Below are positions 33,416 through 43,782 of a DNA stretch of 64,000 nt, piece by piece. Source of the stretch: Pararge aegeria (Eukaryota > Arthropoda > Insecta > Lepidoptera > Nymphalidae); assembly GCF_905163445.1 (NCBI RefSeq), contig NC_053190.1:2420501-2484500 (forward strand), given 5' to 3'. The notes beneath the pieces are model-generated. The model made no database searches, was not told the DNA's origin, and worked only from the letters and a program-made list of their open reading frames with translations. The number at the start of each line of letters is the position of its first letter. The first letter of the stretch is position 1. A program made the translations under genes and the position numbers.

Positions 33416-33429
33416 AGATGGTTACCAGC

Positions 33430-33625
33430 TAACCTATTTGGGGTAAGACACCTCCATTGGTTTCCACGCGGCACCGTCCCGCCCGACCAGGCCAAAGAAA
33501 ATTCGAAAATAATAAATTCCCACCCTGCCGGGATTGAAGCCAGGGCTGTCAGTTATAAGAACACAGCGTTCAGAGTGGTCCTCAAACATGAGGAAAACAG
33601 TCAGCAGGCGTTGTGATATTAAAAA
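33430..33625 (-). mobile_element. SINE-B-like variant head
   Basis: Antisense ACACCTCCATTGGTTTCCAC, GACCAGGCCAAAGAAAATTC, CCCACCCTGCCGGGATTGAA with a B-box-like CGGGATTGAAGCC. Lies tail to tail with the previous fragment. Confidence 0.5.
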
Positions 33626-34338
33626 AGCATACATAAAATTTATATCTCCTTAAGAGTTGTAAATTCTAGTTGTACCTACTCGAATAAATTTTAAGCTGCC
33701 CCATAATCTTTATCCTGCTTACAACATAGACTTATTGATTCCTAGAGGGGGGTATGGTAATATAGTTGAGATTTTATTGGTCTAGCTTTCATAGTGAGCC
33801 GAATATCGGGCATTTCGTAGACGAGGATCGCGGTTTGTGTTAGAATGTGGAGCGTGTGTACGTACACGTATTATAAAGTGTTCGAGACATACGTTGCTTA
33901 GATGAGAGTGGTTTCGTCTTCTATTTTCCAGGTTTTGTTGCTAGACTTTTTCTATTGGCGTAATTTTGACAAGCCTTATTTCAGAGAGCTGTGCGCTTTC
34001 AAATTCTAGTACTGGGGTCTATACTAGAAATTATATATTTAAGTTAGTCACGGTTATATTGCAAAAGGGTTTAATATTTAAAAAACTAATGATTAAAGTT
34101 TTATTGTGACATAATCGCTTGCTTAATATCATTAGTTTGGGAAAGAATCCTTAACTCTGGCAACATTATTCATCAGGTAGTGGGACAGGACATGCGTGGT
34201 CCAAGAGCGGCATTGAATCTTAACACAGAGATTTAAATAAAAAGTAATGTATGTTTAATGCTTATGTACTTATTTTTTTACCATTTTTAGTTTTTTGGGT
34301 TTTATAATAAAGAAAAATTGTTATTAATATTAGATTTG

Positions 34339-34591
34339 ACGGCTGATTGGCGCAGTGGGCAGCGACCCTGCTTTTTGGTTCCAAGACCGTGGGTGGACAA
34401 TATTTGTGGGATGAACATGAATGTTTTTCAGTGTCTGTGTGTTTATCCATATATTATAAGTATTTATGTATATTATTCATAAAAATTATTCATCAGTTAT
34501 CTTAGTACCCATAACACAAGCTACGCTTACTTTGGGAGTAGATGGCGATGTGTGTATTGTCGTAGTATATTTATTTATTATTTATTATTAT
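34339..34591 (+). mobile_element. SINE-A with target-site duplication
   Basis: Head GGCTGATTGGCGCAGTGGGC with the B box deleted (GTGGGTGGACAAT), otherwise complete body to a TTATTATTTATT tail. TTAGATTT at 34330-34337 and 34592-34599 is an 8-bp target duplication. Confidence 0.85.
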
Positions 34592-34599
34592 TTAGATTT

Positions 34600-35879
34600 A
34601 TCACTAATTCTCAAATAACAAGTGTGGATGATCTCTACTGCCTAATTTTGGCATCACCTCACTAATTTTAGTATAATTAATATTAGTTGTAATATAAGTA
34701 TAATTAAAGAATTTGAGTGTGTGTGTGTTTTGTGGCGTTTATAGTGTTGGGTATGCACTACCTGGGCAGATGATACAACATGAAAAAAAAATCCAGAAAA
34801 GTTATAAAATCTTAAGGGTAGACAGGGTAGACAGACATTGTATTGGAGTTATGAAAAGGCTACACTTAAGTTTTTGTACGATGCTACATGAAAGTGATCA
34901 GAGGTGTGTCCCAATCAACGGTAATGATCAACAGTAACGTTAATGATGGATGTCCCGACCTATGTAGAGATATAAAAAAATACTGTCCAGCATTATCGCT
35001 CAAACCTAGTAGAGAGGCGGCCTAAGCATGTTATATCAAACCGAAGATTAAAAAATATCAACACGATGAAAGAAATAATCCGTTCCCGTACGCATCATAA
35101 AAAAAACCAAATCGGAATTTCTATTATTGGAAATTTCCAACCATAATATAATCGATTTGATCACGATATCCAGATTTTGGAATGCAATAAGCCATTCAAC
35201 GTATGATATCCCCAAAGCAATAATGCCGCGAATATCGGTCAAAATTGAATTATTTATCAAATGCGCGGATATGAAACCGTTTTATAGACAATAAAGTATA
35301 AAATTATTATTTCCATGTTAATGGTGTCGATAAATCTGGAGTGTTATGTTTGAAGTGACGTAATGTAACTAGGGCTGGCACAATTCATAATCGATTTTGA
35401 ACTCGGTTATTGTTTTCACATTGAATCTATTTGAGCCGGTGTTATTTATTGAAACTATTCTGAAATATTCTAGCATTACTGTTATTCATATAAATATCAA
35501 AAATATTACAATATTTTTATCAAATAAAATTTAGAACCGCTTCGGAGATAGAAATACCATTAAAGGTACGAGTAGCTTCCTATACTTATACAACCACGAA
35601 TAAGCCCCCGATGTACTAATTATAAACATCGAAACAAAAATGAAAATGAAAGCTGACGGCAATGTTGTTTTTTAAATGTATCTAACTATTGCATAGTAAC
35701 AGTTCTGTTTTAAATTAAAGCACTGTGGAGTAATTATTATTGTCTGTAATATCTTTATAACTGTTTATAATTTTTTTTTTTAAATGGACAATCTAGAATG
35801 TTGTTTATACCTGTTATGACAACCGTACTCGGGCTAGACAATGAAAAAAAAGTGCATCGATGGTATATGAAATAAATAA
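34600..35879. other. intronic sequence with a Rep-6 half-element
   Basis: 34737-34880 (GGTATGCACTACCTGGGCAG, ATGATACAACATGAAAA) matches one side of the Rep-6 element at 6.1 kb. The rest is unrecognised. Confidence 0.4.
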
Positions 35880-36125
35880 ATTATAAAGTCGTTTTAGCCT
35901 CTAACAGTCCACTGTTGGACCTAAAGGCCTCTCTCAACGGGAGGGTTTGCTTATAAGCACCACGCAGGGCCGACGGTTTAGTGATCGCAGTAGATGGTAG
36001 TAATAGCACAGAGGACGCTGCTGTCCGTCCTCCGATATACTCCCTTAGTCGCCTCGTACGACACCCATAGGAAGAGTTAGGGTGGTGACAACTGTATTCT
36101 GATCTGCCATCACTACACCGCACAA
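35880..36125 (-). repeat. Rep-1 copy
   Basis: Antisense blocks GGCCTCTCTCAACGGGAGGG, GCAGTAGATGGTAGTAATAG, GTCGCCTCGTACGACACCCA and TCTGATCTGCCATCACTACA. The second copy is at 50.4 kb. An 80-aa open frame across it is a product of the repeat rather than a gene, because the second copy does not keep it. Confidence 0.65.
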
Positions 36126-36392
36126 AAGTAACTTATAATAATAATAAATATTTAATAACCACAATAAATTAATTACAACATAATACAACAAGAGGACAGA
36201 GAAAAAAAAAATACAATAATTTAGGCGTATGTTGCTTCGTTGTGGTCAACGGGTCACATACTCAGCCCTGTGCCGCAGCACCATGGCAGTAAATGCCAAG
36301 GAATACTACAACGCTGATTTTCAGTAGGGACCAAAGGTCATGGGTTTTCGCGGATCGGCAGCGACATGGTGTGATGTAGTGTTTGTATACTC
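36126..36392. other. unassigned intronic sequence
   Basis: Nothing recognised. GTAGTGTTTGTAT at 36376-36388 pairs with ATACAAACACTAC in the tandem repeat that follows. Confidence 0.35.
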
Positions 36393-36538
36393 CATGGGTA
36401 AGTTATTGATAAATAACAAATATAATACAAACACTACGTCCTTATAACTAAACAATAATTACAAACATGGGTAAGTTATTGATAAATAACAAATATAATA
36501 CAAACACTACGTCCTTATAACTAAACAATAATTACAAA
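36393..36538 (+). repeat. perfect tandem duplication, 2 x 73 bp
   Basis: 36393-36465 and 36466-36538 are identical by eye (start CATGGGTAAGTTATTGATAA, end AACAATAATTACAAA). Recent, or an assembly artefact. Confidence 0.85.
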
Positions 36539-37474
36539 CATAATTTAGGTCGACAAAATAATAATAAAAAAAACGAAATTAATACTATCAAAAATAACAA
36601 CATACTAATACTGCAAATTAAACTACTAACCGTAGGGCATAGAGCACACACTATACTAAGTTAAAACTCATTTTTTTTCCACGTTTTCGCCATGTCTGTC
36701 ACCAGTGATCATTGCCACGTGTTAAGTTAAGTTTTGAATGAAATAGGAAAGAAGAAAAGAAAGAGAAATCCTCGATTTTTATTGGAATGTATTCAAAACA
36801 TAATACGTTTGCTATATTTACAATAGCTGGTCATTTATGATATTTTATGACAGTAGTAAGTACAAAATTAATTTCTACAATATAGTTAATTTATAAAGTT
36901 AACTTAAACTATTATTCCCATTTAGTGGCAACCCTAGTTATAGAGCGCCTTACGAGGAGTTTAATAACCTAATGTTGGGCAGCTCAAGTTTTAAGACTTT
37001 GTCAGGCATCAGATATTCGAGCTATAAATCCTTGATCTTCGGAGATATATTACAGACTGCCAAGTTTCTTAATAGTAACTATCTTCGGGATTACAACAAT
37101 AAAGATGTGTGTATCTATATTAATCATAACTTATATTGCTTGTCAATAAAATCGTAATAACGTTTATAGATGCCGTCTATCTAAAGGTAATGTCTCTATC
37201 CATTTCTAACACAAGCACTAAAAAAAAAGGAGTGTTATATGTATTCAATACACTTTGTTGTTTTCTGAAATATAGTAAAAAATATAACAATAATAAATTT
37301 ACAAATATTATGCAGATGCAATAAGTCGCTGTATTGCTAACAAACAATCTCTACCGGGCAACCTATCACAGGACAAGTTAAAAGTTAACGATAGGGTTAC
37401 TTATTTTTACACAAAAATAACTAAGGAAAATAAATACGAAAAGAAAGCAACATAATATCATAACATTCTAAAGT
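36539..37474. other. unassigned AT-rich intronic sequence
   Basis: No feature recognised. Confidence 0.3.
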
Positions 37475-37590
37475 TCAAACTTCTGTCTGTTTGCAGTAAC
37501 TCTACCTCCGGTTTGGAAGGCAGATACTACCGAAAAGAAATCGGCAAGAAACTCAGTAGTTGCTCTTTACCAACATCACTTTACAATTTA
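37475..37590 (-). mobile_element. LINE-alpha fragment
   Basis: CTGTCTGTTTGCAGTAACTC, TACCTCCGGTTTGGAAGGCA and GAAATCGGCAAGAAACTCAG are antisense LINE-alpha 3' UTR. Confidence 0.65.
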
Positions 37591-37887
37591 ACAATAATTG
37601 CTAATACACAGACTATATTTTATTATTAAATATAATTTTACCTTGATAGGAATAGGATGCCACTACAACCGCCAAACTACTAACTAATTGATATTTAAGG
37701 AGCATTTTTATATCTGTGCAGTTTTCTTCTTTTACTTGTTTTGAGGAGGTCGGTATGAAGAAATTTTCAGCAAGCGATACATAAATTGTTCAGTTTGGAT
37801 TTTAAATTTAATGAAAAAAATACTTACTGCTTTGATATTATGGTATCGTCTTTTGAAAAGGCTCTTTCATTACGCTGCTTTTATTTT

Positions 37888-38150
37888 AAAGGCTGATTGG
37901 TGCAGTAGGCAGCGTCATTTCTGAGTCTGTGGCAATGGGTTTGATTCCAACACCTGGATAATGTTTGTGAGAAGAACATGAATGTTTTTCCGTGTCTGGG
38001 TATTTTTATGTATATTTTAAGTATTTATGTATATTATTCATTAAAATATTCATCAGTCATCTTAGTACCCTTAACACAAGCTACGCTTACTTTGGGGCTA
38101 GATGGCGATGTGTGTATTGTCGCATAGATTTTATTTTTATTATTCATTTA
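37888..38150 (+). mobile_element. SINE-A copy
   Basis: Head AAGGCTGATTGGTGCAGTAGG, B box GGGTTTGATTCC, body complete with ACACAAGCTACGCTTACTTT and CTAGATGGCGATGTGTG. Confidence 0.8.
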
Positions 38151-38446
38151 TATTTTAGCCGTCCCATATCTTAGAAAGCGCAAAACAAAATATTAGCAAA
38201 GGATATCATGGCAATTAACTTTCATAACTAATTCACGGTTAAATCAATGATAAAATATAATTCTTGAGGCAGACACCGGCAGTAATAATAAATGAAACTC
38301 GGTGACCTTTGTCAAAATATTCGACATTTCTTCGACGCTTGTGTAACCTTTAAGTGTCCTCTGTGTTACCCTCTTTTACAAATGACTGATTTGGAGTTTA
38401 TTAAAGGGTTAATAAGTACACTAACCAATAGTAGTAGTACCTCTAC
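38151..38446. other. unassigned intronic sequence
   Basis: A short open frame from 38292 runs into SINE-C; no similarity recognised. Confidence 0.3.
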
Positions 38447-38785
38447 TAGCGGTTGTAGCTCAGTTGTTAGGTTGTCGGCTTCACTTTCGGGGTGAAAAGT
38501 GAAGCCAAGTTCGAATCCCAGCACGCACCTCCAACTTCCAAAGTTTTTTTCGTTTCAAGTAATTGAAATATCACTTGCTTTAACAGTGGTGGAAAACATA
38601 AAGAATGTCTTAGCAACTCTAAGACATTCTTTATGTTTCCACAATGTTTTCAAAGGCGTGTGGAGTCCAACGATCAGCACTGGGCCAGCGTGGTGGACTA
38701 CGGCCTAAACCCTTCTCATTGTTGGAGGAGACCCGTGCCCTGTAGTGGACCGGTAAAGGGTTGATATGCTGATGATGATGATGGC
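38447..38785 (+). mobile_element. SINE-C, full length, with two internal hairpins
   Basis: Head AGCGGTTGTAGCTCAGTTGT and B box AGTTCGAATCCCAGCACGC through GTGGACTACGGCCTAAACCC to a GATGATGATGATG tail. GGCTTCACTTT (38477-38487) repeats inverted at 38496-38506. GTGGAAAACATAAAGAATGT (from 38589) repeats inverted to 38642 with one bulge and a 7-nt loop. Confidence 0.85.
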
Positions 38786-38900
38786 AGTAGTAGTAAATAT
38801 TATTGTGATAGAGCTCGTCCGGATGGAACATCTGTTTGAACCGTCAATTGTTAAAAAAAAACCTGAAAAATAACCTAGATAATCTAAGTTACTCTACCAT

Positions 38901-39336
38901 CATCATCATCATGTCAACCAATCGACGTCCACTGCTGGACATAGGTCTTTTGTAGAGAGTTCCACAATACACGGTCCCGGGCCGCTTGCCTCCAACGGCT
39001 CCCAGCAACTCGCCTGAGGTCATCTGCCCACCTCGTTGGGGGCCAAACTACGCTGCGTTTACTGGTGCGGGGTCGCCATTCCAGCACCTTAAGACCCCAA
39101 CGTCCATCGGTTCTCCGAGCTATGTGCCCTGCCCATTGCCACTTCAGCTTCGCGTCTCGCTGAGCTATGTTGGTAACTCTAGTTCTTCTACGGATCTCCT
39201 CATTTCTGATTTGATCACGTAGAGATACTCCTAGCATAGCTCTCTCCATCACCCGCTGAGTGACTCTGAGCCTTCTTATGAGGGCCATAGTTAGCGGCCA
39301 TGTCTCAGTTCCGTAATTCATCAGTTACAGTCAGTC
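38901..39336 (-). pseudogene. 5'-truncated RTE-type LINE with 14-bp target duplication
   Basis: Minus-strand ORF 39321-38914 reads YGTETWPLTMALIRRLRVTQ, RAMLGVSLRDQIRNEEIRRR, KLKWQWAGHIARRTD and PPTRWADDLRRVAG to VQQWTSIG, the RTE polyprotein C-terminus. Catalytic domains are missing. AGTTACTCTACCAT flanks it at 38887-38900 and 39337-39350. Its 3' end is a CAT repeat (ATG in sense). Close to the 18.9-kb copy, so the source LINE was active fairly recently. Confidence 0.9.
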
Positions 39337-39379
39337 AGTTACTCTACCATACTACTGTAAATGCGAAATATATAAAAGC

Positions 39380-39419
39380 TAACTCGAATATACAGCTAAG
39401 TAGCTGTATATTCGAGTTA
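39380..39419. repeat. perfect hairpin, 19-bp arms, 2-nt loop
   Basis: TAACTCGAATATACAGCTA (39380-39398) and its exact complement (39401-39419). Confidence 0.9.
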
Positions 39420-39971
39420 TATTTTTAGTTTTTAGTTGCTTATTAGCAAAAAAGTAATAATTTTTATATGCAATACAATGCCTCATTAGACTGGCTGAAG
39501 TTCATCTAAGAATCTCTAGCCCTTTCATTGTGTTCATAGATTGGTTAAGTATTGTATTTTATCTGTCAGTAAATAAGCCATCATGTTGTTTTATTGTTTT
39601 AAAATAAAAATTCAAATTGGAAAGACAAAACAATAATAAAATGCAGGAAACAGTGTAGTAAGAAATTGAAAACAAAGTTACTGAAACCTTGAAATAAATG
39701 AAGTCTGAAAGCAAAAATATTAAAAAAATCCATGAACAAGCAAACGTAGCGTCCCAGGAAACCGCACGAACACAATCACGACGACAAATAAAGTAATTAA
39801 ACTTGAGAATAAGTACCCTTAGCGCGAGATTTCTACATTCGTAGAATCAGTTTGGTGTATCGTAACGCTGGAAGCTGTAATCAGCCTGCCGAGCCAGCCA
39901 GCCAGCCATTATACCGAGTTCGATTTTTCGATAAATTTTCGGAGTAATGAGCGTTTTACAAAATAAAATAA
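39420..39971. other. unassigned intronic sequence
   Basis: A short (AGCC)n run at about 39892-39906; otherwise nothing recognised. Confidence 0.3.
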
Positions 39972-40140
39972 TTGAATATCACTTAAGGGAAATATTTAAG
40001 GAAACCGCATGCCTGAGAGATCTCCATAATGCTCTCAAAGACATGAAAATTCTACCAATCGGCACTTGGCCACTGCCAAACAACAACCATTACCATTCTG
40101 AAAAGAAACGTGATCTATAGTGGACTGGTCATAGACACAA
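39972..40140 (+). mobile_element. SINE-C, old 3' part
   Basis: GAAACCGCATGCCTGAGAGA, TCTCCATAATGCTCTCAAAG and CTATAGTGGACTGGTCAT resemble SINE-C with many changes. Confidence 0.6.
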
Positions 40141-40200
40141 CCCGTGTTTAATAATGTTGGTGATGTGAAACGTCGGAAAAAAATTTTACCTATCCTGATT

Positions 40201-40370
40201 ATTTTAAATCCTAAGGTAGGCAACCTTAGGATTTAAAATCAGGCAGAGATCGCTTCTAAGCGATAAGGCCGCCTTTTGTATTCCCCATTCTATGTGTTTT
40301 GCTCTATTCGTCCTTTATTTTCCGAACTGTGTAGTGGTGTACAAATAAAGAGCTTAAATAACATAAATAA
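40201..40370 (+). mobile_element. LINE-gamma 3' end with terminal hairpin
   Basis: CAGAGATCGCTTCTAAGCGA, TAAGGCCGCCTTTTGTATTC, GTGGTGTACAAATAAAGAGC and TAAATAACATAAAT tail. ATTTTAAATCCTAAGGT (40201-40217) is inverted at 40223-40239, 5-nt loop. Confidence 0.7.
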
Positions 40371-40837
40371 ATTATTTATTATACTCTTAAATTGGTCCAA
40401 AATTCTTTCCCTTACGTTTAAGAAGAATGTTTGTAAAAAAAATTTAAACATAATTTGCGGCTCTGAAACAACTGACATTAGGCATTTTGCTATAACGGTA
40501 TAGTAAAGGTATACGCTGAAGCGACTTCACGTTTTCGAGCGCGCAAATCTTCCACTAAGGGTACAGGGCGTCGATTGCAATCTGGGCGTCATTAAACAAT
40601 CAATGACGCAATCTAACCGCCCCGGGGTCTGATCCCGGCGTCATAATGGGCCCATACTCCCGGGTTGATTTGTCCGGGGAGTCCATTATTAATTTAATGG
40701 GAAAACCGACGTGTTGCTCCACTATTGAATTCAATAATGGGGTAGTCCATTTTAATCATGTCCGCGGTAAGTGAAAATGACCTATGACTATTGACTCCAC
40801 TATCTTCCGTTTCCGCTGCTAGGTAAATACTAGGTTT
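40371..40837. other. unassigned sequence with a G+C-rich island
   Basis: 40540-40790 (CCGCCCCGGGGTCTGATCCC, CTCCCGGGTTGATTTGTCCG) matches no other stretch here. Could be an uncharacterised repeat or conserved DNA. Confidence 0.3.
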
Positions 40838-41165
40838 TTGAAATATTGGATAGAAGAAGCCGCGGAGATTTCTTTGCGGAATTCCATGATATATTATGAA
40901 AATAAAGCTTAATTTGCTATACTCCGCGAAAAGCAGGAGAATCTGTATGGTGCTAATTATAATTTCTTCAATCCATATACTCCACTTCAAACAGATCTTC
41001 GGCTTCGGCAATGCAAGTAGTGTCGGAGCGAAACGTGCGTAGAAGGTCTACGCACGTTTCGCTCCGACACTACTTGTTGACTTTACAATGAATAATTGTT
41101 GCAATCGAAGCGAAACATGTTAATAAAAATATACCGTACAGATTTTCCTGCTCTTTGCGGAGCAC
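40838..41165 (-). mobile_element. hammerhead-bearing retroelement fragment with inverted core
   Basis: Antisense GATAGAAGAAGCCGCGGAGA, TTGCTATACTCCGCGAAAAG and AAACAGATCTTCGGC, then a 30-bp perfect inverted repeat containing the ribozyme's 3' half, then the flank (TTGACTTTACAATGAATAA) and an inverted downstream piece (TACAGATTTTCCTGCTC) as at 9.35 kb. The CTGANGA box is missing. Confidence 0.65.
41014..41076. repeat. perfect inverted repeat, 30-bp arms, 3-nt loop
   Basis: 41014-41043 and 41047-41076 are exact reverse complements around AGG. Each arm carries GGAGCGAAACGTGCGTAGA, the 3' half of the hammerhead. Confidence 0.95.
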
Positions 41166-41167
41166 AG

Positions 41168-41362
41168 GAACCTGAGAAAACATTATAGAAAACTCTCAGG
41201 CATGCAGGTTTCCTCACAATGTTTTCTTGCACAGTTAAAGCAAGTGATATTTTAATTGCTTAAAACTCACATAACTTAGCAAAGTTTGTGGTGCGTGCTG
41301 GGATGCGAACTCGGTCCTCGAAAGTTAAGTCGAAGTCCTAAACTGGTATATCACCGCTTGAA
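41168..41362 (-). mobile_element. SINE-C 5' half
   Basis: Antisense GAAAACTCTCAGGCATGCAG, AAAGCAAGTGATATTTTAAT, GTGCGTGCTGGGATGCGAAC and a degenerate A box (AACTGGTATATCACCGC). Confidence 0.75.
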
Positions 41363-41906
41363 CAGCTAGTATATTATATTTATATTATACAAAGATCTTT
41401 AATATGGAAAAAGAGCCGTTTTGTCTAGTTTGAGTACAAATTTCATTACAATATATTAGGAAAATATACAATAGAAAAATTTTTTTTTTTTCGAAATCAC
41501 ATTTTATACATCAACTAACGTTCAGTCTTGTACGTGTGTTTGGCACATATTATATTAACAGACTTTCAAATTTGTAATATTACAGTGTGAAGTGTGATGT
41601 ATATAGCGAAATTGCATCTCGCAAAAGTTGCAAAGTTTCAACATTACTTCACGTAAACTTAATAAACTGACGCTGTAACGATAAATGTTGGTAACTACAT
41701 CAACAGCAATATGTAACTAATCTTGAAGATAAAACTTTTACTAAACATACTTACTTAAGTATACTTTTGGTAATACATATATTTCTCGCTTAGCGATGAT
41801 AGCCGAATAGTTTTGGTTCCAATATCCAGCTCTCGTTTTGTGGGAGCGAGTATTTTAATTTGAGATTTTAAACTAAAGTTTTCGTGGTTAATCAACATTT
41901 CCTTAA
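41363..41906. other. unassigned intronic sequence
   Basis: A minus-strand open frame (41755-41940) ends inside the inverted repeat that follows; no similarity recognised. Confidence 0.3.
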
Positions 41907-42030
41907 TATAGTTCAACGGGTACATACCACGATAATGCATGGATCGTGGTCACGACGAGACCTCCATGCAATTGGGTTGAAATATCGACAAATCCATAAT
42001 ATTATCGTGGTATGTACCCGTTGAACTATA
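41907..42030. repeat. inverted repeat, 30-bp perfect arms, 64-bp spacer
   Basis: TATAGTTCAACGGGTACATA... (41907-41936) is the exact complement of 42001-42030; pairing continues outward with one indel. The spacer holds its own inverted pair TGCATGGA / TCCATGCA (41936-41943, 41963-41970). Confidence 0.9.
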
Positions 42031-42084
42031 TTTAAGAAATATTTAACTTTGATCTATTTAATTTTTGAAAGATGCTTACTCAAT

Positions 42085-42205
42085 AGCCCACCAACCCGCA
42101 TTGGGGCAGCGTAGTGGGTATATGCTCAAAAGCCGTCTCTGTTATGAGAAGCAAGACCTGTGCCCAGCAGTTGGACGTTAATAGGCTGCGGAATACTTGT
42201 AGTAA
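42085..42205 (+). mobile_element. SINE-D 3' part
   Basis: CCCACCAACCCGCATTGGGG, CAGCGTAGTGGGTATATGCT, CTGTGCCCAGCAGTTGGACG and TTAATAGGCTG. Confidence 0.75.
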
Positions 42206-42319
42206 ATAAATTAATCAAGTAAATATTTAGCTTGTGTAGAAATTTATTTAGTTATTGTAAAACAACTTGGTATGTTACTCAATTGAAGCAAATAAAGTAT
42301 TTTTATTCTTAATACGTCT

Positions 42320-42720
42320 TCTTCTTCTTCTCAGTCGGTTCATTCTTGTTGAAACGGTTGTGGTCGTCATTGAAGGTCTGTGGCAAGCTTTACTATCCGT
42401 CGCCATTGCTCTTTCGCAGCTGCCTTTCTCGCACACTCATGTATGGGGACAGCCACAGTGCAGCCCTTATTTGGTCGGCCCATATCATGGGTAATCTTCC
42501 GCGTGATCTGGTGCCCTCGATTCTTCCTTTCCTTCCAAACAGACGTTCTATGGAGTCATTATCGCTTCTTGATACGTGACCAAAGGAAGTAAGAATACGA
42601 GCCTGTACTATGGAGGGTAGACGTTGCTTGATGCCGAATTCTCCAATGCATTCCAGGGTACTCATAACATTCTTCTCTAGCACCACATCTCAAGAACGTC
42701 TATCTTCTTCTTCTCACTCT
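42320..42720 (-). pseudogene. LINE reverse-transcriptase C-terminal fragment (RTE-like)
   Basis: The minus-strand ORF 42686-42393 reads CIGEFGIKQRLPSIVQARIL, TSFGHVSRSDNDSIERLF, TRSRGRLPMIWADQIRAAL, the known C-terminal (ILxxFGHxxR...RGRxPxxWxDQI) region of endonuclease/RT LINE proteins. A different subfamily from the 38.9-kb copy. Catalytic part absent. Confidence 0.75.
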
Positions 42721-43194
42721 CCCGCAACATCGATCTCATTCTTACAACGTACATAGCTGCAAATTAATTGCATATAATGCATAACATAAATAATTAAATG
42801 CATGTCAAATTTATAACTTTGATTTGTTCTCCAAGTGTAGGTAAGACACATAGGTTAGTAAAAATATTAAATAACCCCAAAAATTTCAGATACGTGCGGG
42901 AACCAAACTCTGTTTTACTCAAACGGATAACAAAGTCCTTGATACTAGACTATTACCGCTTCACGACATCAGTATAGAAAACATAAAAACCTATTAATTT
43001 TATTGTGTAAGTACAATCGACGATTCCCTATTTAGGAGTCCGCTACAAACTAAACATCTGTGAATGAAACGGACGTTCACTTAAATACGCTCGGTGGCTT
43101 TAAATAAAACAACGGCGTGCTACGCGGTTACACTCCGTCTATGTCCCCTTTTACAAGGATTCAGATTCCATAGATGTGACCATCTAACAAGTTT
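42721..43194. other. unassigned intronic sequence
   Basis: 42890-42960 has tRNA-head-like antisense features (GGGAACCAAACTCTG, CTAGACTATTACCGC), possibly an old SINE. Confidence 0.35.
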
Positions 43195-43450
43195 TTTTTA
43201 TAGTGTAATTGACGGACCAAAGCTCACCTGATTTTGTGGGGAAAACCATTGCCTATAAACGTAGCAACGCATCGCTATCCGTCCTAAAAAGTGCCGATCT
43301 CTGTCAATCAACCTGAGGCGTCTGGCGGTGTTAAGCTCCCACTGGTCACCAAGTCCTTCTGACCGGAACAGAGCAACGCTGCTTGGTGGCGGGAACAAAC
43401 ATGGCGGTAGTACTTCCCCGGACGAGCTCTGTCACAAAAAGCTTTACTAA
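43195..43450 (+). repeat. Rep-2, uninterrupted copy
   Basis: TGTGGGGAAAACCATTGCCT, CAACCTGAGGCGTCTGGCGG, GTGTTAAGCTCCC, CCGGAACAGAGCAACGCTGC and CGGACGAGCTCTGTCACAAA, same order as the split copy at 20.2-21.0 kb. Confidence 0.7.
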
Positions 43451-43529
43451 AAGTAGTAAGAAAATTAGACACACGATCGTGTGCTAGCGAAGTTCCATGC
43501 AGAAATAAGGAACTGGCAACGAAGCTACC

Positions 43530-43547
43530 GCGTGTAATATTACACGC
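43530..43547. repeat. 18-bp perfect palindrome
   Basis: GCGTGTAATATTACACGC. Confidence 0.9.
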
Positions 43548-43599
43548 ACCATTTAAAGCTACCTTTGCCCTCCTAATAACTTAAAATCTGTATAAAACT

Positions 43600-43735
43600 A
43601 GCGGACCCCAGCGCCATCTGACGGGCTGATTTGTGAATCTAAACCATCCAGGGCGCCACCCGAAAATCGGCCCAGCCGTTTAGGAGGAGTTCAGTGACAT
43701 ACACACGCACACAAGAAATATATATATAAAGATAA
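43600..43735 (+). repeat. RTE-related 3' end repeat
   Basis: CTAGCGGACCCCAGCGCCAT, CCAGCCGTTTAGGAGGAGTT, CAGTGACATACACACGCACA, ending ATATATATATAAAGATA, a common lepidopteran non-LTR 3' end. Confidence 0.6.
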
Positions 43736-43782
43736 TCATTATTATTTAACGGAATATTTTTAACAAATTTTCATTTACTTAC

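Noticed and set aside
35881..36123. 80-aa minus-strand ORF as a gene
   Set aside because: Lies wholly within Rep-1 and is not preserved in the 50.4-kb copy.
36393..36538. CRISPR-like repeats
   Set aside because: Contiguous tandem copies without spacers, in a eukaryotic context.
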